Source: CAYOBW01 sp964402115 (GTDB taxonomy: Bacteria > Verrucomicrobiota > Kiritimatiellia > UBA8416 > CAYOBW01). Taken from it: DNA of 42,807 nucleotides. The DNA lies in the NCBI GenBank assembly GCA_964402115.1, contig CAYOBW010000023.1, positions 1 to 42,807 on the forward strand, in the 5' to 3' direction. This document shows positions 1 through 8,083 of this stretch, one piece after another. A program made the translations under genes and the position numbers. The notes beneath the pieces were generated by a model. It made no database searches. It saw only the letters and a list, made by a program, of their open reading frames with translations, and was not told the DNA's origin. The stretch's first letter is position 1; every line of letters begins with the position of its first letter.

Positions 1-206
1 GATGATTCCGCTCCTCGTCTCTCAAACGAACCCCTACGGAGGTGAAATGCGCCCGAGCTTACCTCTTGTTGTTTTTCGTCATTGCTAAACGTCACTGAAC
101 CGGCTAATCTCCCACACAATCAGCGTTGTCATGGCGTCGTAACTAAGACATCGCGGGTTAGGGCAACTCGGTCACGGTGAGCGATCTCAAACAAGGAAGT
201 GGCGTT
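1..206. other. left-edge region without a recognised gene
   Basis: This stretch holds no recognisable protein. On the plus strand a short frame runs from the edge to a TAA at 86-88. It contains an ATG at 47 preceded by GGAGGT (39-44 region), which would give a 13-residue peptide. It could equally be the tail of a gene cut by the window edge. Nothing in it resembles a known leader peptide, so it is recorded only as a description. Confidence 0.3.
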
Positions 207-1439
207 ATGCAGCGTAAACTTCGTATGGGCATGGTGGGGGGCGGAAAAGGGTCGCCCATCGGCGCCGCCCACCGGATGGCGGCGCAGATGGACGACCGCA
301 TCGACCTCGTCGCCGGCAATTTCAGCAGCTCCCGCCTCAAGTCGCGCGAGTACGGCCTGGAACTCGGGTTGGACCCCGAACGCGTGTACGGCAACTACCG
401 CGAGATGTTCCGCCGGGAGGGACGCCTCGACGACGGTCAGCGGCTCGACTTCATTGCGATCGTGACGCCGAACAACATGCATTACCCGATCGCCATGGCG
501 GCGCTCGACGCGGGGTTCCACGTGCTGTGCGAGAAACCGATGACGGTGTCGCTCGACGAAGCCGTCAACCTCGCGGCCAAGATCAAAGCCACGAAGCGGC
601 TCTTCTGCCTCGCCCATGCGCACACGGCCTACCCCATGGTTCGAGAGGCGCGCGCACTCGTCACGGACGGCAGGCTCGGCGCCGTGCGCCGCGTCGTGGC
701 GGAGTATCCGCAGGGCTGGCTCGCCACCCGCCAGGAGACGGCCGGGAACCGCCAGGCAGTCTGGCGCACGGATCCGAAGCGGGCCGGGATCTCCTGCTGC
801 ATCGGCGAGCTGGGCGGCTACTGTCACAACCTGATCGAGTACGTCACCGAAAGCCGCGTCGCGACAGTCTGCGCGGAGCTGGCCACCTTCGTGCGCGGCC
901 GTCCCCTGGACGATGACGGCACGGTCATCTTGAAGCTCGATACGGGCGCCGCGGGTGTCATCTGGGCCAGCCAGGTCGCCGTCGGCGAAGACGGCGGACT
1001 GCGGCTGCGCGTCTACGGCGAGAAGGGCTCCCTGGACTGGTCGCAGCACAATCCCAACCAGCTCCTCGTGCACTGGTTGGACAAGCCAACCGAGATCCGC
1101 CGGACCGGTTCGGCTTTCATCGGCAAGGAGGCCCACCACGCCACGCGACAGCCGAATGGTTCACCGGACGGCTTCGTGGACGCCCTGGCCAACATCTACC
1201 GTGCCTTCGCGGACGCGCTTGTCCGCAAGAACGACGGACAGCGCCCGGCGCGCGCCGACCACGAGTACCCCTCCGTTCACGACGGCATCCGCGGGGCCGC
1301 CTTCCTGGAGGCGGTGGTGCGCAGCGCCAAGGGAACCGATAAGTGGGTGCCGCTCTTCACCGAGGAGATGCTGGCAGCCGGGCAGCCGCTGCCGCCTCCG
1401 CCGGTGGTAACGCCAACGCCACCCGTGGAACGCTACTGA
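207..1439 (+). CDS. Gfo/Idh/MocA family NAD(P)-dependent oxidoreductase
   Basis: A 410-residue cytoplasmic oxidoreductase of the Gfo/Idh/MocA family, which generally oxidise or reduce sugars, inositols and their derivatives with NAD(P). The N-terminus has the Rossmann glycine-rich turn (MVGGGKGSPIGAAH, about residues 9-22), and CEKPMTV carries the family's EKP motif near residue 112. The C-terminal half is the alpha/beta substrate-binding domain, with the GEKGSLDW segment often seen in this group. The start is placed at ATG 207 because AAGGAAG lies 7 bases upstream; a GTG at 177 would add ten residues but has no such site. The gene stands alone, with a repeat element starting 20 bases after its stop. 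The substrate cannot be read from the sequence. Confidence 0.9.
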   Translation: MQRKLRMGMVGGGKGSPIGAAHRMAAQMDDRIDLVAGNFSSSRLKSREYGLELGLDPERVYGNYREMFRREGRLDDGQRLDFIAIVTPNNMHYPIAMAALDAGFHVLCEKPMTVSLDEAVNLAAKIKATKRLFCLAHAHTAYPMVREARALVTDGRLGAVRRVVAEYPQGWLATRQETAGNRQAVWRTDPKRAGISCCIGELGGYCHNLIEYVTESRVATVCAELATFVRGRPLDDDGTVILKLDTGAAGVIWASQVAVGEDGGLRLRVYGEKGSLDWSQHNPNQLLVHWLDKPTEIRRTGSAFIGKEAHHATRQPNGSPDGFVDALANIYRAFADALVRKNDGQRPARADHEYPSVHDGIRGAAFLEAVVRSAKGTDKWVPLFTEEMLAAGQPLPPPPVVTPTPPVERY

Positions 1440-1459
1440 GCTGACGCTTCTGTGCCTTA

Positions 1460-1583
1460 CTAACCGTCTCATTGTTGTCGCGATATGCGCTCTACCGGCC
1501 GAGGACGGCCGGCTCCATACGTGCTGGAGACGGCGGTCTCCGCCGTTTCGGCGCGCAGGCAGCGACAATTCCGAGACGGTTAG
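1460..1583. repeat. 124-bp inverted-repeat element, copy 1
   Basis: The element begins CTAACCGTCTC (1460-1470) and ends with its exact reverse complement GAGACGGTTAG (1573-1583). The arms extend to about 22 bases with a few mismatches (TTGTCGC inside the left arm, GCGACAA inside the right). Inside are two further hairpins: CCGGCCG-AGGA-CGGCCGG (1495-1512) and GGAGAC-GGCG-GTCTCC (about 1526-1541). A second copy at 13790-13911 shares the arms and most of the interior. No coding capacity is seen, so it resembles a small non-autonomous (MITE-like) element or a dispersed palindromic repeat. Confidence 0.8.
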
Positions 1584-1622
1584 TAACCCCCGGGAACGGC
1601 GAAGCATGCCAAACAATCTCCG

Positions 1623-1643
1623 CCCTCTCCCACTGGGAGAGGG
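1623..1643. repeat. CCCTCTCCC/GGGAGAGGG hairpin
   Basis: A perfect 9-bp stem, CCCTCTCCC and GGGAGAGGG, with a 3-base loop. It is followed by ATGGGGTGAGGG, which matches a family of short dispersed hairpin repeats seen in many high-GC bacterial genomes. It lies between the convergent ends of the oxidoreductase and the efflux pump, so it may help terminate transcription from either side. No T-run follows it on either strand. Confidence 0.5.
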
Positions 1644-1656
1644 ATGGGGTGAGGGT

Positions 1657-1673
1657 TGTGGGCAACGCCCACA
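1657..1673 (-). terminator. possible hairpin terminator of the efflux operon
   Basis: TGTGGGC-AAC-GCCCACA forms a perfect 7-bp stem starting 6 bases past the stop codon of the RND pump gene. The position fits a transcription end for the leftward operon. There is no U-tract, so classical intrinsic termination is uncertain. Confidence 0.35.
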
Positions 1674-1678
1674 TGGGT

Positions 1679-4600
1679 CTACGAGTCGTCGGCTGACTGC
1701 CAGCGGTCGAACCAGGTTCGACCGCGGCGTGTCAGGCCCCTGACTAGGCTGTAGAGCACGGGGACGAGCACCAGCGTCAGCAGGGTTGCCACGCTCAGCC
1801 CGGCGATCACGACCACGGCCATCGGCGCCCACCACGCGCTCGTCTCGGTGCCCGCGACGAGCCGGGGCGGAAAGGTGTGGAATTCCAGGCTGTACCCGAT
1901 GGCCATGGGCACAAGCCCCAGCACAGTCGTCACCGCCGTCAGCAGCACGGGGCGCAGGCGCAGGCGCCCGGCTCGCACGACGGCCTCGCCGGCGGGGAGG
2001 CCCTGACGTTCCAACTGGCAGACGCAATCGATCAGCACGATGGCGTTGTTGACCACGATGCCTGCCAGGCTGATGACCCCGAGCCCCGTCATGATGATCC
2101 CGAACCGCATGCCGCACACGAGCAACCCCCACAGGACACCCATGAGCGACAGCACGACGGAGGCCATGATGATGCCGGGCAGAAGCGCCGAGTTGAACTG
2201 CAGCACGAGCACAACCGCGATCAACGCCACCGCCACGCCAAACGCGTTGGCCAGGAAGGCGCCGGAGGTCTTCATCTCCGCGTTGTCCCCGGCGTAGGTC
2301 AGCGTATAGCCGCGCGGCAGTCGCCAGTCGGCCAGGCGCGTGGTCACCTCCGCCAGCACGGCATCGACGCCGCGCCCCTGGTTGTTGCCGCTGATGGTTA
2401 TGGTCCGCTTCTGATCCTTGCGCCGGATGGCCCCTCGCCCACCCGCGTAGCGGACAGCGCCCACGGCCGAAAGCGGCACCTGCCCGCCGCCCCGCACCGG
2501 CAGGCGCAGCTCCTCGAAGAGGCGTACGCTGCCGCGGTCCGCGGCCGGCAGCCGCACGGTAATGTCATATTCGTCCTCGCCCGCGCGGAACTTCGTCGCG
2601 GACTCTCCGTTCACGGCCGAGCGCAGAAAGTTGCCCACGGTGCGCGTATCCACGCCCAGCAGTGCAGCGCGCTCGCGGTCCACGACAAAGCGCACCTCGG
2701 GCCGCGCATCCTCGACATCGTCACGCACGTCCACGAGCCCCGGCACGCCCGTGATGCGCCGCCGCACCTCCCCCGCCAGCCGCTCCAGGACGGCGAAGTC
2801 ATCGCCGCTGATCTCGATGCTCACGGGCGCCCCCGTCGGCGGGCCTTCCCGCTCCTTCTCGACCTGCACCTCAGCCCCGGGAAACATGCCGAGTTCGCGC
2901 CGGATGCGATCCACCAGCGCAGCGGAAGAGCCGTGCCGCTCTTCGAAATCCACGAACTGCAGGTCCACGGACCCCATGTGCGAGCCCTGCCCCGTCGCCC
3001 CGGCCGCGCCCTGAATCACCCCCACGGTACCGACATTGGCCACCATGTACCGGATATCGCCATAGCCGGCGCACTGCGCTTCGATGGCCCGGATCGTGGC
3101 GTCCGTCTGCTCGATGCGGGTGCCCTCGGGGTACTTCACCTGCACGCTGCAACTGCGCGGATCGGTCTCCGGGAACAGCTCCACCCCGGCCCCGTAGTAC
3201 CGGTACAGCTGGACGCTGAGCACGAGCAAGCAGACGTTCCACGTCACGGTCAGCGCGCGGTTGCGCAGCGCGAACCGCAGCAGCCGCTCGTAAGCCGCGA
3301 GGAACGGGTGCGTGCGGCCATCCTCCGCGGACGAGCTGCGCCGCGTCCGCCGCACGAACACCGACGCGATGGCGGGATTGATGACCAGCGCGACGAAGAG
3401 CGAGGCGCCGAGCGTGCAGATCAAGGTGATCGGCAGGTAGCTCATGAACTGCCCCATCACGCCGGGCCAGTACAGGAGCGGGTAGAATGCCACCACCGTC
3501 GTCAGCGTGGATGTGGTTACGGGCCAGGCGACTTCCCGCGCCCCCTGCAGCGCCGCATCCCGTTTGCTCAAGCCCTCGCCGTGCAGGCGGTAGATGTTCT
3601 CCACGATCACGATCGCGTTGTCCACCAGCATGCCCACCCCCAGCACGAGGCTGAACAGCACGATCATGTTCAGCGTGATCCCGCTGATCAGCAGCACCAG
3701 GAACGACAGCAGCATCGAGAACGGGATTGCGACGCCGACCAGGAGGCTGTTGCGCCAGCCGATACACACCAGCAGCACGAGGATGACCAGGAGAAAACCG
3801 GACGCCATGTTGTTCTCGAGCTCCGCCACCATCATGCGGACGTCACGCGACTGGTCGTTCGTGATGTCCAGCGCCACGCCGGCAGGCAGCGGCGAGGCGG
3901 CCAGCACGGCCTTGACCCGGTCCACGAGCTTGACCGTGTTCTGCCCCGTCCGCTTCTGCACCTTGACCGACACGCACGGCTTCCCATTCAGGCGCGTGAG
4001 CGTGTCGAGATCCTTGAACGTATCGCGGACGCGGGCCACATCGCGCAAGTAGACCGGCCGGCCCCCCGCGTGGGCCACCACCAACCCCTCGATCTCAAGC
4101 ACCTCCGTAAACTCGCCAGGCACACGGATTTGGAACTTGTTCGCGCCCTCCGCCTCCAGGTTGCCGGCCGAAACAGAGGCATTCTCCTGGTCCAGCAGGC
4201 CCACGATCTGCTGCAGCGGGATGCCGTACGCGGCCAGCCGCTGCAGATCGAGCTCGATGCGGATCTCACGCTCCCGTCCCCCGTACACGGTCGCCTGCAG
4301 CACGCCCGGCACATCCTCGATGGATTCCTCCAGATCCTCCGCCAGGCGCTTCAGGCGTTCCTGAGGCGTGTCCCCGGAGAGCGTGAAGACCAGCACCGGC
4401 CACTCGGTGTTGAAGTTGATGTCGCGCACCGAGGGCTCGTCGAGGTCGTCCGGGAGATCCGGCTTGGCGAGATCGATCTTGTCCTTCACCTTCTGGACGG
4501 CGACGTCGATAGCCTGCTCGGGCGTGAACTCGATCGAGACCAGCGCCAGCCCCTCGGCCGACGACGAGCGGACCTCCTTGACGTTCGGCAGGTCGTTGAA

Positions 4601-4810
4601 ACGCCGCTCCAGCGGGATGGTGATCAGGTTCTCGATATCCGCCGGGGCCACGCCCTCGTAGGGCGCCGTCACGAACACGTAGGGAATCGTGACATCCGGC
4701 GGCCCCTCGCGCGGCAGCAGCACGTAGCTGATGCCCCCCAGCACGATAAGCGCCAAGGCCAGAATGAAGACCGCCGCGCGGTTCTTGATGGCATAGTCCG
4801 TGATCAGCAT
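1679..4810 (-). CDS. RND efflux pump, inner-membrane permease (HAE1/AcrB-like)
   Basis: A 1043-residue proton-driven multidrug or solvent efflux permease, the normal length for the AcrB/HAE1 family. It has TM1 at about residues 10-30, a first periplasmic porter loop, a block of helices from about 335 to 480, a second periplasmic loop and a final helix block from about 850. The TM4 motif reads GMLVDNAIVIVEN, with D397 then N398 where AcrB has two aspartates; the D-N form is common in related pumps. A SLAGIVVNNAIVLID segment near the C-terminus is typical of TM10. It is the last gene of a four-gene minus-strand operon, 23 bases after the adaptor gene. It should form a tripartite pump with that adaptor and the TolC-like channel. 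Confidence 0.95.
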   Translation of the reverse strand: MLITDYAIKNRAAVFILALALIVLGGISYVLLPREGPPDVTIPYVFVTAPYEGVAPADIENLITIPLERRFNDLPNVKEVRSSSAEGLALVSIEFTPEQAIDVAVQKVKDKIDLAKPDLPDDLDEPSVRDINFNTEWPVLVFTLSGDTPQERLKRLAEDLEESIEDVPGVLQATVYGGREREIRIELDLQRLAAYGIPLQQIVGLLDQENASVSAGNLEAEGANKFQIRVPGEFTEVLEIEGLVVAHAGGRPVYLRDVARVRDTFKDLDTLTRLNGKPCVSVKVQKRTGQNTVKLVDRVKAVLAASPLPAGVALDITNDQSRDVRMMVAELENNMASGFLLVILVLLVCIGWRNSLLVGVAIPFSMLLSFLVLLISGITLNMIVLFSLVLGVGMLVDNAIVIVENIYRLHGEGLSKRDAALQGAREVAWPVTTSTLTTVVAFYPLLYWPGVMGQFMSYLPITLICTLGASLFVALVINPAIASVFVRRTRRSSSAEDGRTHPFLAAYERLLRFALRNRALTVTWNVCLLVLSVQLYRYYGAGVELFPETDPRSCSVQVKYPEGTRIEQTDATIRAIEAQCAGYGDIRYMVANVGTVGVIQGAAGATGQGSHMGSVDLQFVDFEERHGSSAALVDRIRRELGMFPGAEVQVEKEREGPPTGAPVSIEISGDDFAVLERLAGEVRRRITGVPGLVDVRDDVEDARPEVRFVVDRERAALLGVDTRTVGNFLRSAVNGESATKFRAGEDEYDITVRLPAADRGSVRLFEELRLPVRGGGQVPLSAVGAVRYAGGRGAIRRKDQKRTITISGNNQGRGVDAVLAEVTTRLADWRLPRGYTLTYAGDNAEMKTSGAFLANAFGVAVALIAVVLVLQFNSALLPGIIMASVVLSLMGVLWGLLVCGMRFGIIMTGLGVISLAGIVVNNAIVLIDCVCQLERQGLPAGEAVVRAGRLRLRPVLLTAVTTVLGLVPMAIGYSLEFHTFPPRLVAGTETSAWWAPMAVVVIAGLSVATLLTLVLVPVLYSLVRGLTRRGRTWFDRWQSADDS

Positions 4811-4833
4811 GGATGCCTGCTACCCGTGCCCCC

Positions 4834-5910
4834 TCAGGGAGCGGTTGTGGCCGGCGCAATCGGCCGGCCGTCCTCGCACTGCCGCTGTCCGCTGACGACA
4901 ACTTCCTCGCCGACCGCGAGGCCCGATTCCACGACCGCCAGCCCGCCCGCCAGCGCGCGCAGCCTCACGACACGGCGCACCGCCGCGCCCCGCTCGTGCA
5001 CGAAGGCCACGTACTCGCCCTTGTCCGGCACCAGCGCGTCTAACGGCACGGCCACCACGTTCTCGAACCGGCCGCGCACCAGCGCAACGCGCACGATCAG
5101 CCCCGGGCGCAGCGTGCCGTCCGCATTGTCCACGGCCAGTTCCACGCGAAACGTGTTACTGTCCGCCGCGGCCGCCGGCGCAATGAAATGCACCTTCCCC
5201 GTAACCGTCCGGCCGGGCAGCGCATCCGCCGTGAACGCGAGGTCCTGGCCGACGCGCAGGTTATAGACGTCGCGCTCCGCGACGTGAAACACCGTCTTCA
5301 CCCGTTCAGCCGCGATCAGGCGGCAGACGGGCTGCCCTGGCGCGAGGTACTCGCCCAGTTCGATGAAGCGCTCCTGCACGACCCCGTCCAGCGGGCTGTG
5401 AACCTCGCACTGCGTCCGCACCACGCGCGCGTCGGCCAGGGACACCTCCGCTTGCGCGCGCCGATTGGCGATGCTCTCGAACTCCTTCTCCGAAACCGAG
5501 CCCGTGCGTTGCAGGTTCGTCCAGCGCTGATAGTCCGAAATCGCCTCCGTGCAGGCCAGTTCCGCCCGCCGCACGGACTGATCCGCCAGCCGGCTGTCGA
5601 CGGCCGCGAGGCGGTCACCCTGCTTCATCAGGGCGCCTTCTTCGCACGTGAGCACCGTCACGCGGCCGGCCTGCTCGGCAGCCACCGTGACCGTGGCCCA
5701 CGCCTCCAGGGTTCCGGCCACATTCACGACGTCCGCGACGTTCGTCGGCGCGATCACGCACACGGTCACCGCCAGCGGCGGCTCACGCGGCTCCACCTGG
5801 GGCTTGACCGGCTTCAATTGCGCGGCGAGCCGGACCAGGAAGACGGTCAGCACCACCAACCCCACACAGGCCAGCAAGGTCCACAAACCCCTGGGCATTC
5901 CCCTACTCAC
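4834..5910 (-). CDS. RND efflux periplasmic adaptor (membrane fusion protein)
   Basis: A 358-residue adaptor that links the RND permease to the outer-membrane channel. After a hydrophobic anchor (about residues 8-27, no lipobox cysteine) come a split lipoyl domain (AAEQAGRVTVL, then SPLDGVVQERF), an alpha-helical hairpin between the halves, a beta-barrel region and a membrane-proximal domain (VVAVPLDALV). The start is set at GTG 5910, because AAGGGGAGG lies 7 bases upstream and this gives an 8-base overlap with the end of the TolC-like gene, implying translational coupling. An ATG at 5898 is the alternative. The frame stays open further upstream, but that extension would run through the TolC coding sequence. 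Confidence 0.93.
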   Translation of the reverse strand: MSRGMPRGLWTLLACVGLVVLTVFLVRLAAQLKPVKPQVEPREPPLAVTVCVIAPTNVADVVNVAGTLEAWATVTVAAEQAGRVTVLTCEEGALMKQGDRLAAVDSRLADQSVRRAELACTEAISDYQRWTNLQRTGSVSEKEFESIANRRAQAEVSLADARVVRTQCEVHSPLDGVVQERFIELGEYLAPGQPVCRLIAAERVKTVFHVAERDVYNLRVGQDLAFTADALPGRTVTGKVHFIAPAAAADSNTFRVELAVDNADGTLRPGLIVRVALVRGRFENVVAVPLDALVPDKGEYVAFVHERGAAVRRVVRLRALAGGLAVVESGLAVGEEVVVSGQRQCEDGRPIAPATTAP

Positions 5911-7282
5911 GCTGCACCCTCCCCTTTCCGCCACCCGCGCCGGCACCCGCGGCCACACCCTCCCCGTCCCCTCCGCCGGCGTACACGAGGTCCGCCCGCG
6001 CCACCATGTGGTCATGCAGGGCCTGCAGCCGGTTCAGGCGTGCGGCGTTCAATCCCAGGTTCGCCTGCGTCACGTCCAGGTACGTGGCCAGACCGGCGGC
6101 GTACCGGCTCTGCGCCGCCGCCAGGGCCCGCTCGGCCAGCGCCACTCCGGCCGTACTGGCCTCGACCGCCTCCGCGGCACGCCGCAGCCCGAGGTATGCC
6201 GACCGCACTTCCAGTTCCACGCCCCGGCGCGCGTCAGCGAGCTCCGTGCGCGACTTCTCCCACGCGAGCCGCTTCTCCGCAATCACCCCCGCGGTCAGGT
6301 TCCCGTCCCACAGGTTCCACTCCAGCGTCACACCGGCGTTCCAGTGCCACAGCCACTCCTTGTCGATCGGCATCATCTGGTACGAGTTCGCGCCGTTGTA
6401 AGCCGCCGAAGCATAGACGTTCGGCAAGGCGCCCGAACGGCTGGCCGCCACATCCTGCGCGCGCAAGGCCACCTGTGTTTCCAGCCGCTGCAGCGCCGGG
6501 CGCCGGGCCTGCGCCGCGGCCAGCACGTCCTCGAGCTGCACGGTGACCGGCTCGCATGCCAGCGTTCCCGCCAGCCGGTACGGACCGGGGTCAAGCCACA
6601 GCAGCCGCCGGAACTGCTCGCGCGCGAGCTCGCCCTGCCGCCGGGCTTCGATCAGCAGCGGGCGCTCGTTGTTCACGCTGACCTGCGCGCTGAGCACATC
6701 GAGCTCGGGGACAGTACCGCTCCGGAACTTCTCGGCTGTCTGCCGCAGGAGGCTCTCAAGCTGCTCCAGCGAAGCCTCGCGCACCTGCACCGCGGCGTCG
6801 CTCAACAGGCACGCCGCAAAACCCGCATGCACGTCGCGCACGACCCCCGCAGTCGCGTCGGCCTCGCTCTCGGCCGCCAGCCGGCCGGCGAGCCGGGAGG
6901 CCTTCAGCGCGGCGTTGACCCTCCCGCCCGAGTAGAGGGTCTGCCGAACCCCTGCCTCGACCGAGTAGTTGTCCAGCGTGCCCAGCTCGAAGCGCTGCCC
7001 GCCGAAGTCCACCTCCTGGAGCTCGTCCATCCGCCGGTACTGGCCATTCAGGCTCAGGTGCGGCAGTGCCTCGGCCCGCGCCTGGACCACCGTGGCCCGG
7101 GCCTGCTCGCGCTCCAGCCGGGCCACGCGCATGCGGGCGCTCTGCGCCTGCGCCCGGGCCAGGCAGGCGGCCAGCGTCAGCACGATTTCCTCGTTCGTGC
7201 CGGCCGCGCGAGCGCCCGGCACACCGGCCCAAGGCAGGCCCAACAGCGCCGTCAGGACGCAGGCAAGGCTCAGCCTGGGCAT
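5903..7282 (-). CDS. TolC-family outer-membrane efflux channel
   Basis: A 459-residue outer-membrane efflux protein. It has a signal peptide (about residues 1-26, ending GARA-AG) followed by two repeats of the long helical-hairpin domain of this family (segments starting near EIVLTLAACLARAQ and, in the second half, near LEDVLAAAQARRPALQ). The length is typical. It starts 13 bases inside the end of the TetR-type gene and overlaps the adaptor start by 8 bases, so regulator, channel, adaptor and pump look translationally linked. The C-terminal tail is rich in glycine and alanine. The exported substrate is not evident. Confidence 0.93.
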   Translation of the reverse strand: MPRLSLACVLTALLGLPWAGVPGARAAGTNEEIVLTLAACLARAQAQSARMRVARLEREQARATVVQARAEALPHLSLNGQYRRMDELQEVDFGGQRFELGTLDNYSVEAGVRQTLYSGGRVNAALKASRLAGRLAAESEADATAGVVRDVHAGFAACLLSDAAVQVREASLEQLESLLRQTAEKFRSGTVPELDVLSAQVSVNNERPLLIEARRQGELAREQFRRLLWLDPGPYRLAGTLACEPVTVQLEDVLAAAQARRPALQRLETQVALRAQDVAASRSGALPNVYASAAYNGANSYQMMPIDKEWLWHWNAGVTLEWNLWDGNLTAGVIAEKRLAWEKSRTELADARRGVELEVRSAYLGLRRAAEAVEASTAGVALAERALAAAQSRYAAGLATYLDVTQANLGLNAARLNRLQALHDHMVARADLVYAGGGDGEGVAAGAGAGGGKGRVQRE

Positions 7283-7929
7283 ACAGCATCCTTTCGCCCT
7301 TCCGCTCCGCGCGTACGCAGGCCATCCAGGAAGATGCTCACGGCCGTTTGCGCAAACGCCGTCACCCTCTCCGGCGTCACCACCGCCCCCGCGTGCCGCG
7401 AACCGGGCGCCTGCGCTATGATCACAAACGGAATCACCATACCGAAGAACATCCAGGCGGTCTGCTCAGGGTCGGACAAGCGCAGGGCGCGAGCCGCCAC
7501 GCCGTCGGCCAGCACCCTTGCAAACGCCGCGTTGCGCCGTCCGATCAGCCGCACCGCCATGCGGGGAATCCGCGTGGCATGTCCCGTCAGCATGGCAGCG
7601 AAGATCACCTTCATGTCCGGATCGCGGCACAGCAGGTAGCGGGCATAGACAAGGAACATCCGCTTCAGCCGCTCGGTCGGCGGCGCCGCATCCACCGCGA
7701 TCGCCTCCAGCTCCACAACCAGCGGCAGCAGCGTCAACTCAAGCACGGCTTCGAAGAGCTCTTCCTTGCCGCCGAAGTGGTACGTGATCGCCCCCAGGTT
7801 CGCGCCGGCAGCCTTCACGATGTCGCGCACCGACACACCGGCATAGCCCTGTCCGGCAAAGAGGCGCGCCGCCTCCGCCAGCAGGCGCTGGCGGGTACCC
7901 TGACCCTGCTCTTTCGTGCGTTGTTTCAT
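7270..7929 (-). CDS. TetR/AcrR-family transcriptional regulator
   Basis: A 219-residue regulator, most likely a repressor of the efflux operon that it heads. The N-terminal helix-turn-helix (about residues 10-57) has the family pattern TRQRLLAEAARLFAGQGY followed by VSVRDIVKAAGANLGAITYHF. The rest is a ligand-binding helical domain of the CerR/YbiH kind (WMFFGMVIPFVIIAQAP near the end). The start is ATG 7929. The frame is open for about 130 codons upstream, but that stretch would cover the intergenic region and the next gene. The start codon overlaps a 10-base palindrome that could be its own operator. Being first in the operon, it is probably autoregulated. Confidence 0.92.
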   Translation of the reverse strand: MKQRTKEQGQGTRQRLLAEAARLFAGQGYAGVSVRDIVKAAGANLGAITYHFGGKEELFEAVLELTLLPLVVELEAIAVDAAPPTERLKRMFLVYARYLLCRDPDMKVIFAAMLTGHATRIPRMAVRLIGRRNAAFARVLADGVAARALRLSDPEQTAWMFFGMVIPFVIIAQAPGSRHAGAVVTPERVTAFAQTAVSIFLDGLRTRGAEGRKDAVCPG

Positions 7930-7936
7930 ACGTATG
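7927..7936. promoter_or_regulatory. possible TetR operator
   Basis: CATACGTATG is a perfect 10-base palindrome overlapping the start codon of the TetR-type gene, inside an A/T-richer stretch that stands out from the GC-rich surroundings. TetR-family repressors usually bind palindromes near their own promoter. The site is short for that family (usually about 15 bases or more). Confidence 0.35.
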
Positions 7937-8034
7937 TATTCATGCCAGAACGGCGGCGACAAGGCAAGCCCGGCGTCCGCTTGAGCTCGGCGGGTCCGCG
8001 CTTGACTCCACCCCGGTCTCTCGTCAACATCACA

Positions 8035-8055
8035 GGCGAGATTCAGGTGCTCGCC
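8035..8055 (+). other. leader hairpin before the TonB receptor gene
   Basis: GGCGAG and CTCGCC form a perfect 6-bp stem around a 9-base loop, ending 28 bases before the receptor's ATG. The AAGGAGG ribosome-binding site lies between. It could be a structured leader, but it is far too small for a cobalamin riboswitch and may be chance at this GC content. Confidence 0.2.
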
Positions 8056-8083
8056 GCGGCGTTCAAGCGCAAGGAGGCATGTA

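Noticed and set aside
47..88. 13-residue leader peptide gene with a strong ribosome-binding site
   Set aside because: The same frame is open to the window edge, so it may just be the end of a gene, and the peptide has no attenuator-like codon run or following terminator.
1877..5266. 1129-codon open frame on the plus strand opposite the RND pump
   Set aside because: It is antisense to an intact RND permease and adaptor, with low-complexity His/Gln/Arg composition and no family match.
8007..8083. Cobalamin riboswitch before the TonB receptor
   Set aside because: The leader is too short, and only one 6-bp hairpin is seen, with no B12-box-like sequence.
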